The position numbers and the translations under genes are program-made. From NCBI GenBank assembly GCA_013399895.1, contig VXBA01005459.1, positions 495,431-559,430 of the forward strand: a stretch of DNA of 64,000 nt, given 5' to 3'. Shown here one piece after another: positions 1 through 9,800 of the stretch. Source of the DNA: Serilophus lunatus. Lineage: Eukaryota > Chordata > Aves > Passeriformes > Eurylaimidae. The number at the start of each line of letters is the position of its first letter. Position 1 is the first letter of the stretch. Under the pieces are notes generated by a model, which did not search any database, had not been told where the DNA came from, and worked only from the letters and a program-made list of their open reading frames with translations.

Positions 1-175
1 AGCCGGGACGAGCTGTTTGGTACTGTGGTCACATTTACTCTCGCTGCAGATCAACTCCCGAATTGTTGCGATCAAAATGCTGGATCAGCAGCTCGCATGC
101 AGAGACAGACACGCAGTTGTTATCGCACGCACACCATCAGGATATTAGCCCATATTTTCCCATGTAAGGACTGCA

Positions 176-262
176 GCCTTTCCCCTTTCCTTCTAACATT
201 CCTTCTTCGCTTTTTTCTCCTCTCCTTTCCTTTCCTGCCCTTTCCTCCCCTCCGTCTCCAGC
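176..262 (+). promoter_or_regulatory. Pyrimidine-rich tract upstream of the promoter
   Basis: Nearly every base on the + strand here is C or T, in runs such as TTTCCCC and CTCCTCTCC with very few purine interruptions. Polypurine-polypyrimidine tracts of this kind are common just upstream of CpG-island promoters and can adopt triplex (H-DNA) structure or bind CT-element factors. Which of these applies here is inference. Confidence 0.55.
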
Positions 263-434
263 TTCACCGCCCCACGCACCCCACACTGAGCCTCGGCGGG
301 CGGTGCGGAGCCCCCGGACGGGCTCGGGGATTTGGGACCTACCGCTCCAGCCTCCGGGAACTCGCCACCCCGGTCCCGGACGAGCTCGGGAAGCCGGGAC
401 CCACCCCCGCTCCGACCCCGCGGAGCCTGGACCA

Positions 435-446
435 CCGCCCCGCCCC
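435..446 (-). promoter_or_regulatory. Double GC box (Sp/KLF-type site)
   Basis: The + strand reads CCGCCCCGCCCC, so the minus strand carries two abutting GGGGCGG cores, the standard binding motif for Sp1/KLF factors. It sits in the CpG island about 350 bases before the predicted exon 1 donor, a plausible core-promoter position. Occupancy is not shown by the sequence. Confidence 0.55.
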
Positions 447-488
447 GTAAGGGCTCTGGGAGGCGCTTCCCTTCCCCCGTTCGCCGCT

Positions 489-489
489 N
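489..489. other. Single ambiguous base (N)
   Basis: One unresolved base lies inside the CpG island. It falls in GC-rich sequence that is hard to sequence, and it affects no feature called here. Confidence 0.95.
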
Positions 490-499
490 GCCGCGGGTC

Positions 500-794
500 C
501 CGCCCGGGGAGGCGGCGGCGGAGAAAGGGGGAGGAGAGGCGGCGGAGTGCGTTGCCTCCCGAGGAATCAAACAGAGGGAGACAGGAACGTGCGGAGGAAG
601 GGAGGGAAGGACGGGCCGGGCTGGGGAGGGTCCCGATCCCGGTCCCGCCCGCCTCGGAGCTCCCGCGTCGCCTCTGCGCCGGGACGACGGGGAGAGTCGC
701 TTGGGGCGGCAGCCACCCGCCGGCCCCGCGCCCCGGTTCCGCGCCCATGTGCTCCCGGCAGCCGCGGCGGGCAGCCTCCACGCCCAGAGTGTCC
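500..794 (+). other. LHFPL6: Probable non-coding exon 1 of LHFPL6 (5' end unknown)
   Basis: The 3' end is set by a strong splice donor, GTAAGT at 795-800, inside the CpG island. The only downstream acceptor that joins to the coding exon, at 3226-3227, has a good pyrimidine-rich lead. In other vertebrates LHFPL6 begins with a non-coding exon followed by an exon holding the start codon, and this layout matches. The 5' boundary given is a placeholder because no transcription start can be read from the sequence. A second donor-like sequence (CAG then GTAATG at 1801) could serve an alternative first exon. The exon contains one ATG, at 747, which begins a short upstream ORF. Confidence 0.5.
747..794 (+). 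promoter_or_regulatory. Upstream ORF 1, first part (continues in exon 2 to 3245)
   Basis: The only ATG in the predicted first exon starts at 747 in a weak context (C at -3, T at +4). It runs 16 codons to the donor at 794. If exon 1 is joined to exon 2 at 3228 the frame continues for five codons (GGA CCT TTG ACT TCA) and stops at TGA 3243-3245, giving a 21-codon upstream ORF. Its existence depends on the exon 1 model being right. A role in lowering translation of the main frame is inference. Confidence 0.35.
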
Positions 795-799
795 GTAAG

Positions 800-1530
800 T
801 AGCCCTTCTTTTTCCCGTCACCGTGCCTGGCCCCATCCTGGCACCCCTAGAACCCTCGCCGCTCCTGCTCCTTCTAGACCCCAGCTCTCCTTCACTCCCT
901 GCGCGACTGCATCTCCTGCTCCTCCCGGACCTCCTGCACCCCTTTCCTTTCTTGATTCTCTGCCTTCCCTCACTCTCTGTACGGTGCATCCCCTGCACGA
1001 CATCGGATCTCCCTGCCTTCAGAGCCTCTTTCCGCGACCCCTCCCCACCCTGCACGGTCACATCCTCTACATCCGAGGGGATCCTCTTCTCGCCTGGATT
1101 TCTTTTCCCCTGTTCGATACCCAGCCCGGCCACTTCCCTTGCCCGTTGCACCGGACCCTCCAGATTCCCTTCCTTTCTCAATCCCCAGCCTTCTCATCCT
1201 CTTGTCTTCCCGCATCNNNNNNNNNNNNNNNNNNNNNNNNNNNNNNNNNNNNNNNNNNNNNNNNNNNNNNNNNNNNNNNNNNNNNNNNNNNNNNNNNTCC
1301 CGGCACTTCTGCCTTTTCAGCCCTTCCCCGCCCGCATCCCTCTTTTTCTCTCGGAGCCCCTTGCCCTCCCAGTCTGAGCCTCCCGGACTCTCTGTCCTCC
1401 TAGCCTCTTCCCCTCCCGCGTCCCCTGTCCCTCCTGGAGCCCCTGCATCCCAGTCAACTCCTTCCCGGCCACCCCTCCCCGCTCCGCACCCTGCCGGCCC
1501 CGCGGGCGCTGCGCCCTCTCGCCCAGCAGC
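800..1530. repeat. C-rich, minisatellite-like low-complexity tract
   Basis: The + strand is strongly pyrimidine-biased and keeps returning to degenerate phrases like CCTCCCGGA, CCCCTGCATCCC and CTCTCTG at irregular spacing. No exact unit can be defined by eye, so this may be a decayed GC-rich minisatellite or simply skewed promoter-flanking sequence. An assembly gap lies inside it, as is common for such tracts in bird genomes. Confidence 0.4.
1217..1297. other. Assembly gap (81 Ns)
   Basis: An unbroken run of 81 N bases sits within the C-rich tract of intron 1. Its true length may differ from 81. Long reading frames that appear to cross it are not evidence of coding. Confidence 0.98.
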
Positions 1531-1628
1531 CTTCCCCTGGCATCACCCCGGCGAGTTTTGGTTCCCGGCCGCCGCCTTCCCTCTGGGAAGCAGTATCTCT
1601 CTGCCGCCCCCTCCTACCCCCGGAGGGT

Positions 1629-1656
1629 GGGGAGCGGGGTTTCGGGGCCGGAGGGG
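1629..1656 (+). promoter_or_regulatory. G-quadruplex motif, four G4 runs
   Basis: Four runs of four G lie at 1629-1632, 1636-1639, 1644-1647 and 1653-1656, separated by loops of 3, 4 and 5 bases. A further GGG lies at 1625-1627. This satisfies the strict G-quadruplex pattern on the non-template strand, so it would be present in the nascent transcript. It lies in intron 1 near the edge of the CpG island, a place where such motifs are often found. Folding and any regulatory effect are inferred. Confidence 0.65.
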
Positions 1657-3241
1657 CGAGTCCGCCTCCCAGGGGAGCGCCCGGGCTGGTAGCTGGCAGG
1701 TCCCGGGGAGGCAAAGCTGCTGCCTTGCTGGAGCCGGCGGGATTGCAGGGTCCTACTGTGTTGTCCCTTATTTCCAGCCGTGCTTTCTCCCCCGATTCAG
1801 GTAATGATCTCCCCTAAGAGACCCACTTTGGCTGAGCCTTTTGGTGCCATGCCAAGACATAGGCTGATCCTTCTCTAGATGATGCCTCTGGAGGAATGTC
1901 AACTCCTCTCTTCTCCCCCTCCTCCCAACTCCTCTCTCACAAGTTTTTATCCCCGGCCGTTTGGCGTTTTGCAGGTTGAAAGGCATTTCTGTGGATAGGC
2001 TGTGGGTAGATAGGTGTACTCTTCCTCAGCAGCAGCATAGACCTTTTACATATGATAGACTTCTTCTTCTTAGTGTTTTAAAAGTAAACGAAACTTTCGT
2101 GTGATACACATGGTTAATTTCACTTCCAAACTTTCTCTACATTCCCTCTTTGTGCTGAAGTAGTATTCATTTTATTGCCCGTTCATGAATTGGATTCAAT
2201 GATTGGCATCTAATCATGCTTAGAAGAAAAAGCCCTTGTAAATAACTATCCGAATTAATTTGGCAGCAACTGTGAGAAATAGTCATAAATTTACAAATGC
2301 AGTTAGAATAATGATCCAGCATGAATTTAACAGGAAATACATCCTCAACATCTCAGAACAGCATGTAGGTTTCTTTGACAGTCAGATGCACTTGGTCAGA
2401 TGAGTACTGAGCTTAGAGGCTGGGAGTTGTCTGAGAAAGATGGAGAGGGGTTATGGATCCTGGGTTTGAACTGGGAGGAGGGAAAGAAGAGCTGGGCTGA
2501 AAGCAAGCAGGAATATTAAGAGAGACCTCTGTATTTTAATCATGTGCTGCTTGAGGTTATGTAGAGGTAAATCCAAAAGATGTGGCAATGTCTTCAGTTA
2601 CCAGAAGCCCGCCTGGAGTTTGGTTTCCTGGCACCTCTGGACATCAAGTGATAAAAGGCTCCTTTTGCACAGAGATGCCAACAACTTGGAGTGCTGGGAA
2701 AAATGTCATCTCATAACACTTCTTTTGTCAGTGTGCTAATGAGTGTTACCACTGTCACAAGGGTCTGATCTGGAAATGTTTTAGGCACTATGAGTGAGTT
2801 TGCACTGGAGCTGTGGGGCCATGTACATGTGAGTGTACATGTAGATGTACGTGTGAAGTATATTCTGCAGGCATTGCAGGAAGATCTGGCTCGCCAAAGG
2901 TAGACCTTATATTTTTTTTTCTATGGGTGCTGGAAAGATCAGGACATACAGTGAAGAAAAGTGAGTAGGCAAGTACACAGGGACCCCCTGAAGGTGGCTG
3001 CAGAGCATTCCTGGATGTGCACAGCAGCCTGTGCCAGCCGGGCTGCATACCACCACTGCAGCCAGTATCACTGACAGTGATTGTAGGGTCTGCTTGCAAG
3101 GATGGGACAAAAAGTGACATGCCTTATTCAAAAATCTCATAACACTCTGGCAAACAATTTTTTTTTCCAATGTCAGTATTAATGAACTTGTATTTTTCTT
3201 CTTTTTTGTGTTTTGCTATTTAATTAGGGACCTTTGACTTC

Positions 3242-3313
3242 ATGATGGGAAGAAATATCCCCCTGGCTGTTAGGATTCGAGCTTCTCCTTGTGTGAGGAT
3301 TTGTCAAGGCTGA
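3242..3313 (+). promoter_or_regulatory. Upstream ORF 2 in the LHFPL6 leader
   Basis: Two in-frame ATGs at 3242 and 3245 open a frame of 23 codons that ends at TGA 3311-3313, 79 bases before the main start. The second ATG has A at -3 and G at +4, as strong a context as the main start codon. The stop of upstream ORF 1 (TGA 3243-3245) overlaps the first ATG. No other ATG lies between 3313 and 3393. Such an arrangement usually dampens main-frame translation or makes it depend on reinitiation; that effect is inference. Confidence 0.55.
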
Positions 3314-3392
3314 GAGACTCCGGATTATCCACTAAAATACACAGTTACTTTTGTGTCTTTCCATCGTGAGAGGTCTTGGAGCAGATACAAAG

Positions 3393-3777
3393 ATGGCCTC
3401 CAGCCTCACCTGTGCTGGTGTTGTCTGGGCCGTCCTCTCCTTCCTCTGTGCTGCTGCCTCCTGTGTTGGTTTCTTCATGCCGTACTGGCTCTTGGGGTCT
3501 CAGCTGGAGAAGTCTGTTTCCTTTGGCACTTTCCGGAGGTGTTCCTACCCAGTGCGGGACGAGAGCCGCCAGATGACAGTGATGGTGGAGCAGTGTGGCC
3601 GCTACGCCTCCTTCCAGGCCATCCCAAGCGCTGAGTGGAGGATCTGCACGGTGGTGACAGGCCTGGGCTGTGGGCTGCTTCTCTTGGTGGCCCTGACAGC
3701 GCTTATGGGCTGCTGCGTGTCTGAGCTGATCTCCAGGACCGTGGGCAGGGTGGCAGGAGGCATCCAGTTCCTGGGGG
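3393..3777 (+). CDS. LHFPL6: LHFPL6 (LHFP) tetraspan membrane protein, first coding exon
   Basis: This is the N-terminal 128 residues plus one base of a protein I recognise as LHFPL6, a member of the lipoma HMGIC fusion partner-like tetraspans, which are related to the claudin/PMP22 fold. The start at 3393 has A at -3 and G at +4 and begins MASSLTC as in the family. An in-frame TAA at 3333 excludes an upstream extension. A hydrophobic segment at about residues 8-29 is TM1 and one at about 87-109 is TM2. Between them is the first extracellular loop with W32, G45-x-F47, C50 and C68, positions that match the W...GLW-C-C pattern of claudin-like proteins. A third hydrophobic segment begins near residue 117 and is cut by the donor at 3778. 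The family protein is about 200 residues, so roughly 70 C-terminal residues lie beyond the window. The cellular role of LHFPL6 is poorly defined; paralogues such as LHFPL5 partner with channel or adhesion proteins. No frameshift or stop is present. Confidence 0.92.
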
Positions 3778-3805
3778 GTAAGTTTATGCGGGGAGGGGAT
3801 GGGGG
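3773..3805 (+). promoter_or_regulatory. G-run cluster spanning the exon 2 splice donor
   Basis: G runs lie at 3773-3778 (six), 3790-3793, 3795-3798 and 3801-3805. The first covers the last exon bases and the G of the GT donor; the others are within 30 bases downstream in the intron. Intronic G runs close to donors are known splicing enhancers bound by hnRNP H/F, and the four runs together could also form a quadruplex with one 11-base loop. Function here is inferred. Confidence 0.5.
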
Positions 3806-6800
3806 TGTCCATGCTACTGGTTTGTACTTGTGGAGACTCCCTTGGTACTTTGGGATGAGAAAGGGATGAGTCAAACTCTCTGCTAGCAAGGGAGACCACT
3901 TGGCTCCCTCGACAACCTAGCTGGTTGTCTGGATGCCTGAATGTGGCCCAAAGATGCAGTGTCTTATGGCTAGTCTCTTATGCTCAAGTTCCTATCTGAT
4001 CATTTTATGATCTTTGAGAGTTGCATGGCAAGTTGACTTCTTGGGCCAGCATCTTCACAGCAGTTTTGTGGGCTATAGTTGCCAGCAGAGCTTAGATGGG
4101 ATGGAGGTACCTGGAGAAGGATGGGGCTACAAATCCCCACGGAGTAGTGTGTTTTGGTGGAGGAGAGGCTGTGTTATGTGGGAACAACCTCTATTTCTTT
4201 TTCCTACACCCATTGCTGGCAAAGCTCCTTCCATCTGTGCGTTGTGCACCTGTGCGGATCTGACAACAAGCTTGTGGCCCACATTCAAAGTACAGATTCT
4301 TTATTCCTGGTGGAGGTGGCCCACTATCTCCCAGGAGGGTCTGGCTGACCCACTCTGCCCTGCTGCTGGTGTCATAGGTTTCTTGACTCCATGGGCTCGT
4401 GTGTGGGAGAATTACCTCTCCTCCTTTTTCTAGCTTGGAATCGTATGGTGTCTTTGTGGAGTATTTGAGGGGTATGAGACAATAAACAGGATCCTCAAGC
4501 ATGTTTTCATAGGGAAGTTTTCCCAATAAATCATCACTCTCTTGTCATTGGTGACATGCAGCTCAGTGACACTCACTTTTGCCTGCTGCTTGCGTGCATC
4601 ACTGCTCACATGTGCTTGCCCCCATAAGGTGAAGTGTTTCCCTGAGCTTTGGGTGCTGCAACAGCACAAGTGCCAGCATTTCGGGTATCCTGCCATCTGT
4701 GGTCTCGATCAGGTGCCCTGGCTTATGCCCTGAGTGGGCTGCAGTGAAGCCCTCACCTCTCTCCCCTCCAAACAGAAGCTTGCCCTGCAAGACAGTCTGG
4801 ATACATCCTGCGTCTGCAGCTCTAGGGAACCACAAGTCAAAAACTTCTCTACTTGTCCAGCTTGGTGTGGACAGCTAGGCAGCGAAAGAATTCTGTGCCA
4901 AGCCTCCAGTGAGGCGATGCCAGTGGAAGTCTTTCCTGGCTGTGGGGAGCCCTGCCTCCCACTTTTTGTGGGGTTCCTGCACTTTAAAGCTGACCCCATC
5001 ACTTTAGCCTTCCCTCAGCTTTGCGACCCATAGGCATTCCTGTGTTTAATCTGGCTGACAATTTGAAAATGCAGCAGCTGCTGGAGAGTTAACTCTGTTG
5101 GGAGCTGCAGCTTCTTGAATCCCGCTCCGTTATACAGTTCCAGACAGGCAGCTGGGGGTGGAGGAGAATTTTCAGTTCAGTGACAATCTGCAAGCCTGTT
5201 TGGTACGACTATATTCATTTAGAGCCATCACAGGCTTTAACGACCCTCTCTTTCCAACTGGTATCTTGGCTCATCTGGTTTTAATTTGCATTTGGCCCCT
5301 TTCTTGTGACCATGCTCCCTTGCGTGCCTGTGGAGCAGGCTTGGCAGGAGAGCTTACAGCTGTTTGCCTACAGCCACTGCAGCAAACACAGCAGCTCCAG
5401 TGGTGGGGGATGCAGGAGAAACCCTACTCCTCTATGAGACTGGTGTGGGATGAAGGTGTACGCCCTTCTCCAAAGCAGGGTGGTGGCTCCTGAACTGTGA
5501 GGTGTGAGGTCCCTTCAGAATACACCATGGCTACCCCTGGAGCATGTCCAAGCTGACCAGGCAGCATCCTGTCCCACCTGGAAGGGCATGAGTACCTAGT
5601 GCTTGTCCTCAGTACACGACAATTCAAAGAATTGTTAAATTGTGAAATGAAATAAAAGTTGCAACAACTTTGCTTACAGTTCAGAAATTAGTTACATGGC
5701 ATGTCTAATTTTCCCCTTTACTGATTTTTATGGTTGTCTCGCTTTTCATTCAGCACTGCTGGAAGTGTGTAAAAATGAAATGAAAACACATCATTTCTTA
5801 ACCTGCTTAAACCTCAACTTTTGGGACATGAGGGAGAGGCTAGGTGGTGAAAGCCAATAATTCAGATAAACTAAAAGGACATACTAGGAGAAAGATCAGG
5901 TCCTTATATCCTTCATCAGATCCCCAGCTGCTATAAATCAGTATAGGTTAATTGTTTAAATGACATGACTATTTTTACTCAGATGTCTAACCTAGGCACT
6001 GTAATTATTATGTCGTTTTATGTCAAGAGCTGTTCACCTTATTTGCAAACAGGGAATGCCAGCTCTTTGTTCCCTATATTGCAGTTGTAGGTTTAGCTAT
6101 GCACTTTGAATATGGCTCAGTGACAGTACAGTAATTGTAATTTTAATTGGCCTCCACTTAGGGATCTAATCAAATAAAACCATCACAAATATTATTTTTA
6201 ATTGGGGAAAAGAACTCTCACCTCTCTTTATATGAAAAAAATGCCTGGGGAAATAAGCGGCCACTGAGTGATGCTATTAATTCATCCTCTGTGTTTGGAC
6301 AAGGATATGGCTAGACAGTTTCACTTTCTTTTCATCTGAGTCATCTGCATCAATACTCTACTGTGGCTCCTGCTCCAGTCATGGAGGATGAGTGTTGGAA
6401 TAAACCATATGTCTCTTGAAATTAGAAACCAGCATAAAGACAGGCTCAGTGCAGCTAGCTTATGGCTTTAATGATGTTCCTTTAGTTTAAGATTCAAGTA
6501 ATTTTCTCAATATGATTTAAAAACATGAACTTGAGGAGAACAGATGCATATTATGGGAGTCTCAAGAATGGGTAAGATGTACAAGCCATCAAAGCTATGG
6601 TGAGCCAAAGCACTAAGGTTGCTGCAACTAACTTATTCCAACACTAGAAACATTTTTAGTGCTATGAAGAGGTAGCAGAGAGGTTTGCTTACCAGAAGTG
6701 GTAAGAAAACAGACTGATCCTTTTTTTTCTAGCAGTGTGAAGGAGGAATAACTCCAAGTAGGTCAGTGGAATAACACCTGTAAAAAAGTAGTGTGGCTTG

Positions 6801-9800
6801 CACTACCTAAACAGTGCCAAGGTTTTATAGCTGGGATTTCCCCAAATTGCATGTGGCAGCTCATGGAAGTGAATTATTCATGAGTGCTTATACTGTAAAT
6901 CTGCTCTTCTCATAAAAATTGAGTGGCAGAACCTGCAGGAAACTGCAGATCCACGCAGAGTCAGGAGGGCTCTTTGGATATTGCTTGATTTTACATACTT
7001 AGTCTGCATTTGCTATCTCAGATGATCCTGACTAAGGAGCATATCTGTATTTTAAGATGACTCTGGGATGATACATGTTGAGTTTCTGCTCCTACTCGAA
7101 AGATTGCATCATAGACTTTTCCTCCCATTTATAATTGTGGGGACCTCTTCTTTTCCATGTAAATGATCATGTAGTGGCTCTGTAGCCATTACAGCAATTG
7201 TTTACATGAAAAACAATGCTTTTAGGTTTTTCTAATGCAATTTAATAGTGGGCAACAAGAAGTAGCTGGCTCCCCAATGCCAGCCTTTTGTACAGTGGCT
7301 GTTAGTGGTCTGCAGTCCACAGCTGGAAAACTGCTGCTGTGGTGTCTCAGAGCATGCTTCCTGGACATCTCCGTTGGATTGCTTCAAAGAACTGAGGCAT
7401 ATGTAATGTAGTTAGAACAGATTGTGAGGATGCATCTTTGACCATAACTATTGAGGACATGACAGCAGGAAGTGAAGTTGAACAAATCTAGGTCAAATTG
7501 GAGTTTGTATTGATATTTTCATTGTGCTGTGGCAAATCAATTCTACTTAAATGGAGAAACTAGAAATTTGCAGATAGGTAGCTTAGAGATGACATACTAA
7601 TTTGGTAAATAGTTTCACTCTTTGAATGCAGAGCAAGGATTTTAAGAACATAGCAGTATTTTAAGAACATAATGAACTTAAAGGTTAGCCAGTTTTATGG
7701 GAGGCAGTGGATCAAAAGACACAAATATTGCAAGGATGGTCAATTTAAAAAGCATTACACTGGCAAGGTGAAGCTTTTCATTAAAATGGTCAGCATGAAG
7801 GAATGAAATCTTCACTAGAACTCCCTTTGGCTGCACAGGACAGCTAAACCAAGGTCGGAGTGTGGATGCAAGGGAATAGAGCATGAAACAACCTGCTGGC
7901 GTAGACACCTCTCTGAACTTGAAAATACGGCCCTGATACTGTCATGTGAGACATGAACCCTTACCATGATTATAGGGTAGCTGTTTGGTTTGTACTGTCA
8001 TTTTTACTATTTGTTGATTGTACTTTAGCAAAGCACAAGTTTTCTACTTCAGTAAATGGTCAAAGTATTCAGAAGTGTCTGCTCTTTCTCTCCTCATTTC
8101 TCTGTCTTGTTTCCCTTGTGTCTCATGGGAGTGCTGAAACTCCTTAAACTATGGTCCTTGAATTGCTGTTTAGAAAATCTGGAGTGCCCTTGAAATAGGG
8201 GGTGATGAAAGGAGAATTTGGTTATTTGAGAAAAAGGAAACACAGATCCTACCAACTTACGATTTTATCTCAGTAAAAAAAAAAGTGGCCTCATGGAAAA
8301 GGCTCTCAGCAACACACGGAATTGCTGGAGAAACCTTCTCCAAGTGTTCTGTGCCAATAGAGGCCACAATAGTTTCTGTCATCCATAGGATATTCAGGAC
8401 AAGTGTTTACTCGGTGCAGAGACCAGAAAAATAAGGAGTGATCCATCAAGATAAGAAGAATGTTGAGCGTGGGGTGGTGGCTCTGTGTTATCTGTGATGA
8501 AACCTTAGAGAAAGCCTTTGTGATTTTGGGCTGAAGATTTTAAAGAGACAGATCCAAGGAGATACGCAAGTTGTTTGCATATTAGTGGCTCAATCTGACT
8601 TTGCAAGTGAGACATAATAAAATGTAGGGGACAAAGAATGAAAGGACATTAGGTTGTAGCATTGTGGGGTCATGTAGAGAAGCTCTCCCTCTAAGGATTT
8701 GCTTGGGGAAACAGTTAAAGAAGTAAGAGGAGAGATGGAGTCACTGAACCTAAGCTGTGTTTCAAGAAATGTTGCAGCAGTCAAAGACAGCCCATGAGTT
8801 CAAGAGGAACAAAGACAGTCTTGGTTCTGACCAGCTAAGAAAAATCATTAGGGGTTTGGTGACAGCAGTTCCAGTTGACTACAGGAACTAAAAGCTCCTC
8901 GGAAAGGTTTTTGTGCAGCTGAAGGCACTGACCAGTAACCATTATTTTGTCTGACAGCTGAAGTGAAGCTTTCTGCTTTCTACCTGAAGACTAAGATCAG
9001 CATAATTTTCTGCCTGTAGGGAGAAAATATAAATGAGAAGATGCCCTGATGGAAATGGAGAAGATCTGAGATGGTCAAGAGACTTCCAGGAAGAAAACAG
9101 TTTCCCTAGACTCTTTTGTAGTTTTCCCAAGCAACTTCATCTGTTTGTCCCATGTGTACATACACTTCACAGCTCTTCTAGTTATTTGTATCTGAAAAAA
9201 AAATAGACAATAAAAAAATGCAAAAATGGCCTTTTAGTTCTTTCATCCTCTTTAGGCTAAAAATATTTTTTGAGAGGCTTAGTTTTGGGGAGAGGCAAGG
9301 GAGGGGCGTCTTCTGTCCAACACCGAGCCCTCTTCTTCTCCGTCAAGTTTGCTGTTCAGGGCTCTTTTGTCACATCTTCCTGTTGTTGGATGCAAAACTT
9401 AGTGACTTTGCTGTGCTTATGTAGATACATGACAGGGCAATCCTCATCCTAGGCAAAAACAAGCTGCAGGCTAGATAGTAATCCAGTGTATGCATGCACA
9501 TATAAAGACATTGCAAGAGAGGCATATGAAAGGAACAGAAACCTCTCCGAGGTAACAGAAGAGCAAACAATGAATGTGGCACTGTTAAACGTTGCTACTG
9601 AGGGGTTGCATGTCATATCATAGGCTCATTGATTCAACAATAATAAAGTCAGCTGAGAACACTGTGAATATTTAGTCTGAGGTCTGCTGTAGCGTAGGTC
9701 ATAGAACAGCTTTCGTATAATTTCGAACTACAGTGTATCTCTGAGAAAATCTTACAGTTTGAAGTTAATGAAGTTTGAGAAAAGCAGGATCTCCATAAGC

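Larger units (their letters stand above)
270..1760 (+). promoter_or_regulatory. LHFPL6: CpG-island promoter region of LHFPL6
   Basis: The stretch is far richer in G+C and in CpG dinucleotides than the rest of the window, with the densest parts at about 290-790 and 1480-1700 and an assembly gap between them. It lies immediately 5' of the first LHFPL6 coding exon. No convincing TATA box is visible, which fits a CpG-island promoter with dispersed start sites. Edges are approximate because they were judged by eye. The position of the transcription start within the island cannot be fixed from sequence alone. Confidence 0.8.
795..3227 (+). other. LHFPL6: LHFPL6 intron 1
   Basis: The intron is bounded by GTAAGT at 795 and by AG at 3226-3227, which is preceded by a T-rich tract (about 3191-3220). 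Its first kilobase is the rest of the CpG island, with a C-rich tract, an assembly gap and a G-quadruplex motif. The part from about 1800 onward is ordinary AT-leaning sequence with no repeat I recognise. A run of alternating TGTA/CATG steps lies at 2820-2856. No coding exon is visible inside it. Confidence 0.65.
3228..3777 (+). other. LHFPL6: LHFPL6 exon 2 (5' leader plus first coding part)
   Basis: The acceptor AG at 3226-3227 follows a T-rich stretch ending TTTAATTAG. The donor GTAAGT is at 3778-3783. The first 165 bases are 5' untranslated leader with two upstream ATGs at 3242 and 3245. The remaining 385 bases are coding and end in phase 1, one base into codon 129. The donor position agrees with where the recognisable protein similarity stops: translation beyond it gives unrelated residues (KFMRGG). 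Confidence 0.8.

Noticed and set aside
137..781. 214-codon frame on the minus strand in the CpG island
   Set aside because: Low-complexity Gly/Arg-rich translation typical of GC-rich DNA, with no recognisable protein and overlapping the promoter.
303..1403. 366-codon frame on the + strand through the CpG island
   Set aside because: It runs straight through 81 Ns and owes its length to the scarcity of stop codons in GC-rich DNA. It is proline- and serine-rich with no domain, and it reads across the predicted splice donor.
2820..2856. Alternating purine-pyrimidine TGTACATG steps as Z-DNA or a microsatellite
   Set aside because: The alternation is interrupted several times and no fixed unit is repeated; too weak for a separate feature.
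3345..3899. 184-codon minus-strand frame opposite LHFPL6 exon 2
   Set aside because: It is the antisense shadow of a real coding exon and has no recognisable domain.
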